33,046 nt of DNA from an uncultured Rhodocyclaceae bacterium (GTDB lineage: Bacteria; Pseudomonadota; Gammaproteobacteria; Burkholderiales; Rhodocyclaceae): assembly GCA_900549295.1 (NCBI GenBank), contig URNG01000021.1, forward strand, positions 1 to 33,046, given 5' to 3'. Below are positions 14,653 to 22,224 of this stretch, piece after piece. The notes under the pieces are model-generated. The model was not told the DNA's origin and searched no databases. It worked only from the letters and a program-made list of their open reading frames with translations. The translations under genes were made by a program, and so were the position numbers. How positions within the stretch are numbered: the first letter of the stretch is position 1; each line of letters begins with the position of its first letter.

Positions 14653-15266
14653 GCGCCGCCGCGCCGGTTTGCCTGGCGCTGACCGGCGCTTCCGGCATGG
14701 CCTACGGCCTGCGTCTGCTGGAATGCCTGCTGCGCGCCGGGCGGCGGGTGCAACTGGTGTATTCGCAGGCGGCGCAGATCGTCGCCCGTCAGGAGCTCGA
14801 TCTGGAACTGCCGAGCCGTCCGGGCGAGGCGCGCGCCGCCCTGCTGGCCCGCCTGCCCGGCGTGGAGGGCGATCTGCTGCAGGTCTTCGGCCGCGAGGAA
14901 TGGTTCGCGCCGATCGCTTCCGGCAGCAACCCGCCGCAGGCGATGGTGATCTGCCCGTGCACGATGGGCACGCTCGCCGCCATCGCCCAGGGCTTGTCGG
15001 ACAACCTGATCGAGCGCGCCGCCGACGTGGTGCTGAAGGAAGGGCGAAAGCTCATCCTGGTGCCGCGGGAAACGCCGTTTTCCGTGCTGCATCTGGAAAA
15101 CATGCTGCGTCTGGCGCGCGCCGGGGCGGTGATCCTGCCGCCCAATCCGGGTTTTTACCAGCGCCCGCAGAGCGTGGCGGAGATCGTCGATTTCGTGGCG
15201 GCGCGGGTGCTGGATCAGTTGCAGGTGCCGCATCGCCTGCTCGCGCCCTGGGGCGAGGCGCGCTGA
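14649..15266 (+). CDS. ubiX: Flavin prenyltransferase UbiX
   Basis: 205-residue flavoprotein that prenylates FMN with dimethylallyl phosphate to make the cofactor of UbiD-type decarboxylases, used in ubiquinone synthesis. Visible are ALTGASGMAYGLRLLE (FMN-binding GASG), FAPIASGSNPPQAMVICPCTMGTLAAIAQGLSDNLIERAADV and the signature PRETPFSVLHLENMLRLARAGAVILPPNPGFY. ATG 14649 overlaps the rapZ stop by ATGA, so translation is coupled. Its partner ubiD is not in this window. The N-terminus is a little short and begins directly at the first beta strand, as usual. Confidence 0.96.
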   Translation: MSAAAPVCLALTGASGMAYGLRLLECLLRAGRRVQLVYSQAAQIVARQELDLELPSRPGEARAALLARLPGVEGDLLQVFGREEWFAPIASGSNPPQAMVICPCTMGTLAAIAQGLSDNLIERAADVVLKEGRKLILVPRETPFSVLHLENMLRLARAGAVILPPNPGFYQRPQSVAEIVDFVAARVLDQLQVPHRLLAPWGEAR

Positions 15267-15416
15267 ACGCGCCAGCGAACGGTCCGTCACAAAAAACGGC
15301 CACAAAAACGACACGCCATCGCCGGTCATGGCGCGGCGCGGGTGTAATATCTTTCGCCCCTCGCCGGGCGTGACCGCGCGGGGGCGTGACTGCAACCTTT
15401 ACTCTGGATAAAACAT

Positions 15417-16403
15417 ATGAGCACGCAAATCCGCATTGGGATTGCCGGTTACGGCAATCTGGGCCGCGGCGTCGAAGCCGCCCTGGCCAAAAATCCCGAC
15501 ATGAAGCTGGTCGGCATCTTCACCCGCCGCGCGCCGCAATCCCTGCGCCCGGCAACGGCCGGCACGCCGGTGCACGCCATGGACGACATCGGCCAGTTTC
15601 AGGACAAGATCGACGTCCTGATCCTGTGCGGCGGTTCCAAGGATGACCTGCCGCAGCAAGGCCCGGTGCTGGCCGCGCAGTTCAACACGGTCGATAGCTT
15701 CGACACCCACGCCGCCATTCCCGAATACTTCGCGGCGGTGGATGCCAAGGCGCAGGCGGCGCGCAAGACGGCGCTGATCTCGATCGGCTGGGACCCTGGC
15801 ATGTTCTCGATCAACCGCCTCTACGGCGAAGCCGCGCTGCCGGACGGCGTGACTTACACCTTCTGGGGCAAGGGCGTCAGCCAGGGCCATTCGGACGCCA
15901 TCCGCCGCGTGCCGGGCGTCAAGGCCGGCGTGCAATACACCCTGCCCGCGCCGCAAGCCATCGAAGCGGTGCGCAGCGGCAGTTGCCCGGAATTGAGCAC
16001 GCGGCAGAAGCACACCCGCGAATGCTTCGTCGTGCTGGCCGAAGGCGCGGACGCCAAGGCCGTCGAAGCCGCCATCGTCAACATGCCGAACTACTTCGCC
16101 GATTACGACACGACGGTGAATTTCATCAGCGAGGAAACGCTGAAGAAGGAACACGACAAGATGCCGCACGGCGGTTTCGTGATCCGCAGCGGCAGCACCA
16201 GCGCCGAGCACAAGCAGGTGGTGGAGTATTCCCTGAAGCTCGACAGCAACCCGGAATTCACGGCCAGCGTGCTGGTGGCCTACGCCCGTGCCGCTTACCG
16301 CCTGAACCAGCAAGGACAGATCGGGGCCAAAACCGCCTTCGACGTCGCGCCCAGCCTGCTGTCGATCAAATCGGCCGCCGAACTGCGTCAGGAACTGCTG
16401 TAA
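15417..16403 (+). CDS. ddh: meso-Diaminopimelate D-dehydrogenase
   Basis: 328-residue NADPH-dependent enzyme that reductively aminates tetrahydrodipicolinate to meso-diaminopimelate in one step, bypassing the acylated branches of lysine/peptidoglycan-precursor synthesis. The N-terminal Rossmann fold IGIAGYGNLGRGVEAAL is diagnostic. Substrate-side motifs SFDTHAAIPEYFA, SIGWDPGMFSINRLYGEAALP and FWGKGVSQGHSDAIRRVPGV are characteristic of Ddh, with EHDKMPHGGFVIRSGSTS in the C-terminal domain. ATG 15417 follows a 150-base gap after ubiX that carries a TGTAATAT (-10-like) at about 15338-15345, so it probably has its own promoter. A strong terminator closes it. No other lysine-pathway gene is adjacent. 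Confidence 0.95.
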   Translation: MSTQIRIGIAGYGNLGRGVEAALAKNPDMKLVGIFTRRAPQSLRPATAGTPVHAMDDIGQFQDKIDVLILCGGSKDDLPQQGPVLAAQFNTVDSFDTHAAIPEYFAAVDAKAQAARKTALISIGWDPGMFSINRLYGEAALPDGVTYTFWGKGVSQGHSDAIRRVPGVKAGVQYTLPAPQAIEAVRSGSCPELSTRQKHTRECFVVLAEGADAKAVEAAIVNMPNYFADYDTTVNFISEETLKKEHDKMPHGGFVIRSGSTSAEHKQVVEYSLKLDSNPEFTASVLVAYARAAYRLNQQGQIGAKTAFDVAPSLLSIKSAAELRQELL

Positions 16404-16438
16404 TGCCTCGCCCTGCGGGAATTTTCACGCCATACCAC

Positions 16439-16463
16439 AGCCAGGTTGATACCTGGCTTTTTT
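16439..16463 (+). terminator. Intrinsic terminator of ddh
   Basis: AGCCAGGT (16439-16446), loop TGAT, ACCTGGCT (16451-16458), then TTTTT. The stem is perfect, 8 bp with a 4-base loop. It lies 36 bases after the ddh stop and just beyond the convergent SUMF1-like gene, so it isolates the two units. Confidence 0.93.
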
Positions 16464-16466
16464 CAT

Positions 16467-17279
16467 TCAGCGTCCGGCGCTGCTGAATTTCGGCACTTCC
16501 CGCACCAGACGGAAACCGATGATGTCGTAGCGCACGCTCGGGCGGCAGTGCATGTGGCGCTTGCTGCACCGGGCGAACGGGCCGTCGTGCGACCAAGCGC
16601 CGCCGCGCACCAGACGGCTCGGGCCGGGTTCGTCGAAGCGCGGGTTGTCGCGCGCGTGCTTGCCGTAGGCATCGGCGGCGTAGATGTCGGACACCCATTC
16701 CCAGACGTTGCCGGACATGTCGTGCAGGCCCAGGGCATTGGGCGCAAAACTGCCGACCGGCGCGGTTTCCGGCCAGGGATCGTCGGCCCCGCCGGTGATG
16801 TTGGCGTTCCGGTGATCGATTTCGTTGCCGCCGGTGCCGTATTTCACCGCCTGACCGCCGCCGCGGCAGGCGAATTCCCATTCGGCCTCGGTGGGCAGGC
16901 GGAAGGTTTCGCCGCTGTTACGGCCCAGGCGGCGGATGAAGGCGTCGACCTCGGTCAGCATCACGCTTTCCACCGGGTAATCGTCCCCATTGGCGTATTC
17001 GGCCGGGTTGTCGCCCATGATCCTGCGCCACTGCCCCTGGGTGACTTCGTATTTGCCCAGGTAGTAATCGTCCAGGCAGACCTCGTGCACCGGCACTTCG
17101 TTATGCTCGCCGTCGCCGAAAGTGTCGCCCATCGGGTAGCACGCGCCCTTGACCAGAACGAACTCCATGCCGCTTTCCGGCTCCGTCCAGGTGGCGGGCA
17201 GCGGATCGGCCGTCGCCTTGCCGGCGATGAAAAAGGCGGCAAGAACGAGGCTGGCGGGCAGGAAAAGACGAGACAGCAT
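16467..17279 (-). CDS. Exported SUMF1/FGE-like (formylglycine-generating-enzyme superfamily) protein
   Basis: 270-residue protein with a signal peptide (residues 1-24, ending ATA/DP), so it is periplasmic or secreted. The sulfatase-modifying-factor fold is clear: FVLVKGACYPMGDTFGDGEHNEVPVHEVCLDDYYLGKYEVTQGQWRRIM, FRLPTEAEWEFACRGGGQ, LGLHDMSGNVWEWVSDIY, and RLVRGGAWSHD with IIGFRLVREV at the end. Genuine formylglycine enzymes carry a Cys pair just after RGGSW; here that stretch reads SHDGPFARCSKRHMHC, lacking the first Cys at the usual site. I infer a non-FGE role such as ligand binding or ergothioneine-type chemistry, unknown in detail. GGAG precedes ATG 17279. It converges on ddh. Confidence 0.85.
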   Translation of the reverse strand: MLSRLFLPASLVLAAFFIAGKATADPLPATWTEPESGMEFVLVKGACYPMGDTFGDGEHNEVPVHEVCLDDYYLGKYEVTQGQWRRIMGDNPAEYANGDDYPVESVMLTEVDAFIRRLGRNSGETFRLPTEAEWEFACRGGGQAVKYGTGGNEIDHRNANITGGADDPWPETAPVGSFAPNALGLHDMSGNVWEWVSDIYAADAYGKHARDNPRFDEPGPSRLVRGGAWSHDGPFARCSKRHMHCRPSVRYDIIGFRLVREVPKFSSAGR

Positions 17280-17384
17280 GGCAACTCCGGGAAAGACGAC
17301 AGCCCCGAGTATCGCCCAGCTTGCATCTGAAAGCGCCTTGTTTTCAGTGCCTTGCCCGAAAAATCAGAAAATTCTTATTGATGA

Positions 17385-17478
17385 GAGATTACCGCAGAGG
17401 CACAGAAGGCGCGGAAAACGCAGAGGAAAACTCACGAGCGTTTCCGATCTGCTCCGCCTTCCTCTGCGCCGCTGCGCT
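17385..17478. repeat. Imperfect inverted repeat of the 'CCGCAGAGGCACAGA' type
   Basis: CCGCAGAGGCACAGAAGGCG (about 17391-17410) is mirrored by CGCCTTCCTCTGCGCCGCTGCG (17456-17477), with a CGCAGAGGAAAA motif between. This kind of short intergenic repeat is scattered through many betaproteobacterial genomes. It contains no gene. It is followed at once by the 17480-17615 element. Confidence 0.6.
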
Positions 17479-17479
17479 A

Positions 17480-17615
17480 AGGAAGCTCTGAATCAATCGA
17501 AACCGTTCGGGCTGAGCCTGTCGAAGCCCTTGATTGTGCAGGTGATGCCCTTCGACAAGCCTGTCCTGAGCGAAGTCGAAGGACTCAGGGCGAACGGATT
17601 TGTTCAGCACTTCCC
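17480..17615. repeat. 136-bp MITE-like palindromic element
   Basis: The left end AAGGAAGCTCTGAATCAATC and the right end (reverse complement AGGGAAGTGCTGAACAAATC) are imperfect terminal inverted repeats of ~20 bases, each followed by CGTTCG. Inside are CTGAGCCTGTCGAAG and its counterpart CTTCGACAAGCCTGTC, plus CCTGAGCGAAGTCGAAGG, so nearly the whole element can fold on itself. There is no open reading frame worth calling. A half copy in the opposite orientation lies at 5691-5762. No convincing target-site duplication is seen. Confidence 0.75.
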
Positions 17616-17681
17616 TAAAAATTTCCCGGCGAAATAGCCGCCATGCGCCTCCCCGCAGGCGCAGGCCCGCCGCGCCCAAGG

Positions 17682-17687
17682 TAGAAT
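17682..17687 (+). promoter_or_regulatory. Possible -10 box of ptsHI
   Basis: TAGAAT about 40 bases before ptsH and just after the repeat region; the -35 is poor. It is the only plausible promoter between the repeats and ptsH. Confidence 0.35.
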
Positions 17688-17728
17688 TTGCCGTTCTTCA
17701 ACCGTTTCGAGCTGCTCGACCGACTGCC

Positions 17729-17998
17729 ATGCTGACCCAGGAAACCCAGATCATCAACAAACTCGGCCTGCACGCCAGGGCCTGCGCCAAGCTGACGCAA
17801 CTGGCCGGCAAGTTTTCCTGCGAAGTGTGGATGATGAAGGGTGAGCGGCGGGTGAACGCCAAGAGCATCATGGGCGTGATGATGCTGGCCGCCGGCAAGG
17901 GGTCGATGGTGACGCTGGAAACCAGCGGCGCGGATGAAGAAGAAGCGCTGGCGGCGCTGCTGGCCCTGATCGCCGATTACTTCGGCGAAGGAGAGTGA
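17729..17998 (+). CDS. ptsH: HPr phosphocarrier protein
   Basis: 89-residue phosphocarrier that accepts phosphate from enzyme I and passes it to EIIA proteins. Numbering fits exactly: His15 in KLGLHARAC and Ser46 in NAKSIMGVMML, the latter being the HPr-kinase regulatory site. Ala at position 18 in place of the common Pro is usual in betaproteobacteria. ATG 17729 gives the standard N-terminus; there is no strong Shine-Dalgarno. It is 4 bases before ptsI, so the two form one operon. The EIIA gene that usually precedes ptsH in this group is not here: the upstream sequence is repeats. With no sugar EII visible, a regulatory PTS role is more likely than sugar uptake. Confidence 0.95.
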   Translation: MLTQETQIINKLGLHARACAKLTQLAGKFSCEVWMMKGERRVNAKSIMGVMMLAAGKGSMVTLETSGADEEEALAALLALIADYFGEGE

Positions 17999-18002
17999 GG
18001 CG

Positions 18003-19739
18003 ATGAGCTTTACCCTGCACGGGCTGGGCGTTTCGGCCGGGATTGCGATCGGTCGGGCGCTGCTGATTTCGCAGGCGACGCTGGAAGTCGCCCACCTGAC
18101 GCTGGCGCCGCGCCAGATCGACAAGGAAATCGCCCGTTTCGATGCGGCGGTGGCGGCGGTCAGGAAGGAACTCGCAGCGCTCAAGGAAAACACCGAACAC
18201 GCGCCGCCCGAATTGAGCGCCTTCATCGACGTGCACCTGATGTTCCTCGCCGACGCCGAGTTGTCCGCCAAGCCGCGCGACATCATCCGCGAACGCCGCT
18301 GCAACGCCGAATGGGCGCTGGTGCAGCAGATGGAATATCTGGTGGCGCAGTTCGAGCAGTTCGAGGACGCTTACCTGCGCGAGCGCAAGTTCGACGTGGT
18401 GCAGGTGGTGGAGCGGGTGGTCAAGGAATTGCTCGGCCACCCGGCGCGCGCTTCGCTCAAGGCAGGCAAGGCGGCCAAGGAGGAGGCGCTCATCATCGTC
18501 GCCCACGATCTGTCGCCGGCCGACACCATCGCCTTCAAGGACCAGCGCTTTGCCGCCTTCATCACCGACGTCGGCGGGGCGACCTCGCACACCTCGATTC
18601 TGGCGCGCAGCATGGCGATTCCGGCGGTGCTCGGCCTGGAGAACGGGCGCGCGCTGATCCGCGACGGCGAACAGTTGATCGTCGATGGCATGCGCGGCAT
18701 CGTCATCGTCAATCCCGACGTGCGCGTGCTGGAGGAATACCGGCTGCGCATGGAGCAGATCGGGCTGGAAAAAAGCAAGCTGCGCCAGCTCAAGAATTCG
18801 CCGACGCAAACCCTGGACGGCGAGGCCATCGCCCTGCACGCCAACATCGAGCTGCCCGGCGACGTGGCCGACGCGCTCGACGGCGGGGCCGAAGGCGTGG
18901 GCCTGTTCCGCACCGAATTCCTTTTTCTCGACCGTGGCGACATGCCGGACGAGGAGGAACAGTTTGAGGCTTACAAGAAAGTGGTCAAGGGCATGGGCGG
19001 GCGGCCCGTCACCATCCGCACCTTCGACCTGGGCGCGGACAAGGATCTGCACCCGGAAGCCAGCAATCGCGTCAAGACCAATCCGGCGCTGGGGCGGCGG
19101 GCGATCCGCCTGTCGCTGGCCGAGCCGAAGATGTTCCAGACCCAGTTGCGCGCCATTTTGCGGGCTTCCCGCTTCGGCCCGGTCAAGCTGCTCATCCCCA
19201 TGCTGGCCCACGCCCACGAAATCGACCAGACCCTGGCCGCCGTGGCGCAGGCCAAATCCAGCCTGCGTGGCGAGAAAATCGCTTTCGACGAAAACATCCC
19301 GGTCGGCGGCATGATCGAAATTCCGGCGGCGGCGCTGGCCGTCGGCCTGTTCCTGCGCCGCCTGGATTTTCTGTCGATCGGCACCAACGACCTGATTCAA
19401 TACACGCTCGCCATCGACCGCGCCGACGAGCAGGTGGCGGCGCTCTACGACCCGCTGCACCCGGCGGTGCTGATGCTGCTGGCGCACACCCTGAGCAGCG
19501 CCGAGAAGGCCGGGATTCCGGTGTCGGTCTGCGGCGAAATGGCGGGCGACCCGAAACTGACCCGGCTGTTCCTCGGCATGGGCCTGCGGATTTTTTCCAT
19601 GCATCCCTCGCAGGTGCTGAAGGTGAAAAGTCGGATTCTGAAATCGGACCTTTCCGAGCTGATGCCCGCCGTGCGCCGCATCCTGCGCCTCGAAGAACCG
19701 GCCAAACTGCGCGAGGCGCTGGAAAAGCTGAACGCCTGA
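18003..19739 (+). CDS. ptsI: PTS enzyme I (phosphoenolpyruvate-protein phosphotransferase)
   Basis: 578-residue cytoplasmic enzyme that autophosphorylates from phosphoenolpyruvate and phosphorylates HPr. The order is an HPr-binding N-domain (LHGLGVSAGIAIGRAL to ~145), the phosphohistidine swivel GGATSHTSILARSMAIPAVLG (active His near 195), and the PEP-binding barrel with GLFRTEFLFLDR, GMIEIPAAALAV, LDFLSIGTNDLIQYTLAIDR and the conserved SVCGEMAGDP. Length and motifs are those of canonical EI, with no GAF domain, so it is not the PtsP form. ATG 18003 follows GGAGAGTGAGG. It is expressed with ptsH. Confidence 0.97.
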   Translation: MSFTLHGLGVSAGIAIGRALLISQATLEVAHLTLAPRQIDKEIARFDAAVAAVRKELAALKENTEHAPPELSAFIDVHLMFLADAELSAKPRDIIRERRCNAEWALVQQMEYLVAQFEQFEDAYLRERKFDVVQVVERVVKELLGHPARASLKAGKAAKEEALIIVAHDLSPADTIAFKDQRFAAFITDVGGATSHTSILARSMAIPAVLGLENGRALIRDGEQLIVDGMRGIVIVNPDVRVLEEYRLRMEQIGLEKSKLRQLKNSPTQTLDGEAIALHANIELPGDVADALDGGAEGVGLFRTEFLFLDRGDMPDEEEQFEAYKKVVKGMGGRPVTIRTFDLGADKDLHPEASNRVKTNPALGRRAIRLSLAEPKMFQTQLRAILRASRFGPVKLLIPMLAHAHEIDQTLAAVAQAKSSLRGEKIAFDENIPVGGMIEIPAAALAVGLFLRRLDFLSIGTNDLIQYTLAIDRADEQVAALYDPLHPAVLMLLAHTLSSAEKAGIPVSVCGEMAGDPKLTRLFLGMGLRIFSMHPSQVLKVKSRILKSDLSELMPAVRRILRLEEPAKLREALEKLNA

Positions 19740-19819
19740 TCCGGGCCGCAAGCCCTTGCCAGATCAGGGCTGCGACAATATGCCACATTCCGCAAAACGG
19801 ACGCTTTGCCGAGAATCCG

Positions 19820-19849
19820 CCCCTGAAATCAACAAAGACAGGGGTTTTT
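19820..19849 (+). terminator. Terminator-like hairpin overlapping the receptor's ribosome site
   Basis: CCCCTG (19820-19825) pairs with CAGGGG (19839-19844) across a 13-base A-rich loop, followed by TTTTT (19845-19849). The 3' arm AGGGG is also the only Shine-Dalgarno candidate for the TonB receptor start at 19853. It could end ptsHI transcription, or act in the receptor leader as a switch. Upstream, a second stem-loop at 19748-19774 (CGC(A)AGCCCT / AGGGCTGCG) is available. Confidence 0.65.
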
Positions 19850-19852
19850 CGC

Positions 19853-22141
19853 ATGCGACAGCGTTTCACACCGCTCGCCACGGCCATCGGCCTGGTTTTT
19901 TCCAGCACCTCCGGCGCGCTCTGGGCAGAGCCTGAGCAGACCATGCAATCGGTCGTCGTCGAGTCGACGCGCGCAGTCAACGAAGGCAGCACCAGCAAAC
20001 TCGGGGCGGACAGCCTGAAACCGCAAGGCGCGCGCACCAGCGACGTGGCGCAGATGCTGCGCGAGGTGCCCGGCGTCAGTTTCTACGGCGCGGGGCAGGT
20101 GTCCAGCCTGCCGGTGATCCACGGTCTGGCGGATGATCGTCTGCGGGTCAAGGTCGACGGCATGGATCTGCTGGCAAGCTGCCCCAATCACATGAACCCG
20201 GCCCTCTCCTACCTCGATCCCAGCCAGGTCGATTCGCTCACCGTCTACGCCGGCATCAACCCGGTCAGCGCCGGTGGCGATTCCATCGGCGGCAGCATCA
20301 TCGCCGAAACCAAACCGCCCGAATTCGCTGCAGCCGGCGCGGGCCATCTGCTGAAAGGCGAAGTCGGCAGCTTCTACCGCAGCAACAACGACGCGCGCGG
20401 GGCCAATGCCAGCGCCACTTTTGCCACGGAAAGCCTCAACCTGAGCTATACCGGCGCCTACAGCAAGGCCAACAATTACACGGCGGGCAAGAATTTCAAG
20501 AACTACACCGCCACCGGTCGTGCCGGCCATACGCTGGCGCGGGATGAAGTCGGCTCCACCGGCTACGAAACCGCCAACCACACCCTGGGCATGGCCGTGC
20601 GCAATGCCAACCACCTGTTCGAAGTGAAATTCGGCTACCAGAACATGCCGGAACAGCTTTACCCCAATCAGCGCATGGATTTGCTCGACAACGAGCAAAA
20701 GCGCGTCAATTTCCGCTGGCTGGGCAAGTACGACTGGGGCCAGCTGGAAGCCCGCGCTTACCATGAGGAAGTCGATCATTTCATGGATTTCGGGCGGGAC
20801 AAGCGCTTCTGGTATGGCATGGCTTCCGGTGTGGGCGTACCTTGCGGCCCGATGGGTGCCAACTGCGCCCACGGCATGCCGATGATTACCGAAACGCGCA
20901 CCACCGGGGCCAGCCTGAAAGCCGACGTCAAACTGAGCCAGAACGATCTGCTGCGGCTGGGCAGCGAGTTGCAGCGTTACCGCCTGAACGATTACTGGCC
21001 GGCGTCCGGCGGCGGCATGTGGCCGGGCGAGTTCGTCAACATCAAGGACGGCGAGCGCGACCGCAAGGCGCTCTTCGCCGAGTGGGAAGCCGTGCATGGC
21101 GAGCGCTGGACGACGCTGCTCGGTCTGCGCTACGAGCGGGTGAGCATGGATGCCGGATCGGCGCGGGGTTACGACCCGACCACCAATGGCATGGGCGCGA
21201 TGATGAGTTATCAGAAGCGCGATGCCGACGCTTTCAACGCCCGCAGCCATTCCCGCCACGACAACAACTGGGATTTCACGGCGCTCGCCCGTTATCTGGT
21301 GGATGCTGGTTTCGACGTGGAATTCGGCTTTGCCCGCAAAACCCGTTCGCCCAGCCTGTACGAAACCTACCCCTGGTCGACCTGGGCGATGGCAGCGACC
21401 ATGAACAACTTCGTCGGTGACGGCAATGGCTACGTCGGCAATCCCGATCTCGATCCGGAAAAGGCTTACACTCTGTCCGCCACCTTCGACTGGCACGATG
21501 CCGGCCGCAGCCGCGAATTCAAGCTGACGCCGCACTACACCCACGTCGAGGACTACATCGACGCCGTGCAATGGGATGCGGCGGCGAATGCGCCGAGCGC
21601 CGCGCCGGTGCGCGACCTGTTCTCCGTGCTGCGCTACGCCAACCACCGCGCCCGTCTGTACGGCCTGGACGTTTCCGGTAAGCTGGCCCTGGCGAAAACC
21701 GGCTTTGGCGAATTCGGCATGCAGGGCTTGCTGAGCTACACGCGCGGCAAGAACCGCAAGACCGGCGACGATCTCTACAACATCATGCCGCTCAACGCCA
21801 CGCTCAAGCTGACGCAGAAATTCGGCGGCTGGGACAACACGCTGGAAGTGATCGGCGTCGCCGCCAAGCGCCAGGTGTCGGAAGCGCGCAATGAAATGAA
21901 GACGCCGGGCTATGGGCTGGTCAATTTACGTTTCAGCCATAACTGGAAACAGGTGCGCCTCGATTTTGGCGTCGAAAACCTGTTCGACCGCTACTACCAG
22001 ATGCCGCTCGGCGGTGCCTACTTCGGCCAGGGCCGGACGATGGCGCTGAATCCGCCGGCCGCCGACGGCATGATCGCCTGGGGGACGCCCGTTCCCGGCA
22101 TGGGGCGCTCGATCTACGCCGGGGTCAACGTCAAGTTCTGA
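19853..22141 (+). CDS. oprC: TonB-dependent copper receptor, OprC/NosA family
   Basis: 762-residue outer-membrane receptor with signal peptide (cleavage near WAEP, residue ~25), plug domain ~30-155 (QSVVVESTRAVNEGST, MLREVPGVSFYGAGQ, DDRLRVKVDGMDLLASC) and a 22-strand barrel ending in VNVKF. A CxxxM motif is at C110-M114 (CPNHM), followed by NPALSYLDPSQVDSLTVYAGINPVS, which is characteristic of NosA/OprC. The partner HxM is present as H309-F-M311 or H340-G-M342. In characterised OprC, CxxxM plus HxM bind Cu(I/II). Uptake of copper, TonB/ExbBD-dependent, is inferred. Expression is probably controlled at the leader: the Shine-Dalgarno AGGGG lies in a hairpin. No copper or denitrification gene is adjacent. 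Confidence 0.9.
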   Translation: MRQRFTPLATAIGLVFSSTSGALWAEPEQTMQSVVVESTRAVNEGSTSKLGADSLKPQGARTSDVAQMLREVPGVSFYGAGQVSSLPVIHGLADDRLRVKVDGMDLLASCPNHMNPALSYLDPSQVDSLTVYAGINPVSAGGDSIGGSIIAETKPPEFAAAGAGHLLKGEVGSFYRSNNDARGANASATFATESLNLSYTGAYSKANNYTAGKNFKNYTATGRAGHTLARDEVGSTGYETANHTLGMAVRNANHLFEVKFGYQNMPEQLYPNQRMDLLDNEQKRVNFRWLGKYDWGQLEARAYHEEVDHFMDFGRDKRFWYGMASGVGVPCGPMGANCAHGMPMITETRTTGASLKADVKLSQNDLLRLGSELQRYRLNDYWPASGGGMWPGEFVNIKDGERDRKALFAEWEAVHGERWTTLLGLRYERVSMDAGSARGYDPTTNGMGAMMSYQKRDADAFNARSHSRHDNNWDFTALARYLVDAGFDVEFGFARKTRSPSLYETYPWSTWAMAATMNNFVGDGNGYVGNPDLDPEKAYTLSATFDWHDAGRSREFKLTPHYTHVEDYIDAVQWDAAANAPSAAPVRDLFSVLRYANHRARLYGLDVSGKLALAKTGFGEFGMQGLLSYTRGKNRKTGDDLYNIMPLNATLKLTQKFGGWDNTLEVIGVAAKRQVSEARNEMKTPGYGLVNLRFSHNWKQVRLDFGVENLFDRYYQMPLGGAYFGQGRTMALNPPAADGMIAWGTPVPGMGRSIYAGVNVKF

Positions 22142-22153
22142 TCGCGAACCCAC

Positions 22154-22191
22154 AAAAGCGCCCCGGCCTGCCTGCGCAGCCGGGGCGTTTT
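22154..22191. terminator. Bidirectional intrinsic terminator (receptor / tmRNA)
   Basis: CGCCCCGGC (22159-22167) and GCCGGGGCG (22179-22187) form a 9-bp stem with flanking AAAA and TTTT, so it serves both strands: the plus-strand receptor and the minus-strand tmRNA transcript arriving from 22.5 kb. Confidence 0.9.
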
Positions 22192-22224
22192 GACTTGTCC
22201 CGGCGGCGTGTAAACGTGACGACG

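Noticed and set aside
16439..16463. Terminator also serving the SUMF1-like gene
   Set aside because: On the minus strand the hairpin is followed by GTGG, not a U-tract, so it is listed as a plus-strand terminator only.
17149..17679. Short frames on both strands through 17.3-17.7 kb
   Set aside because: They consist of repeat-derived sequence (CCGTTCGGGCTG and CGCAGAGGCACAG blocks), so they are not genes.
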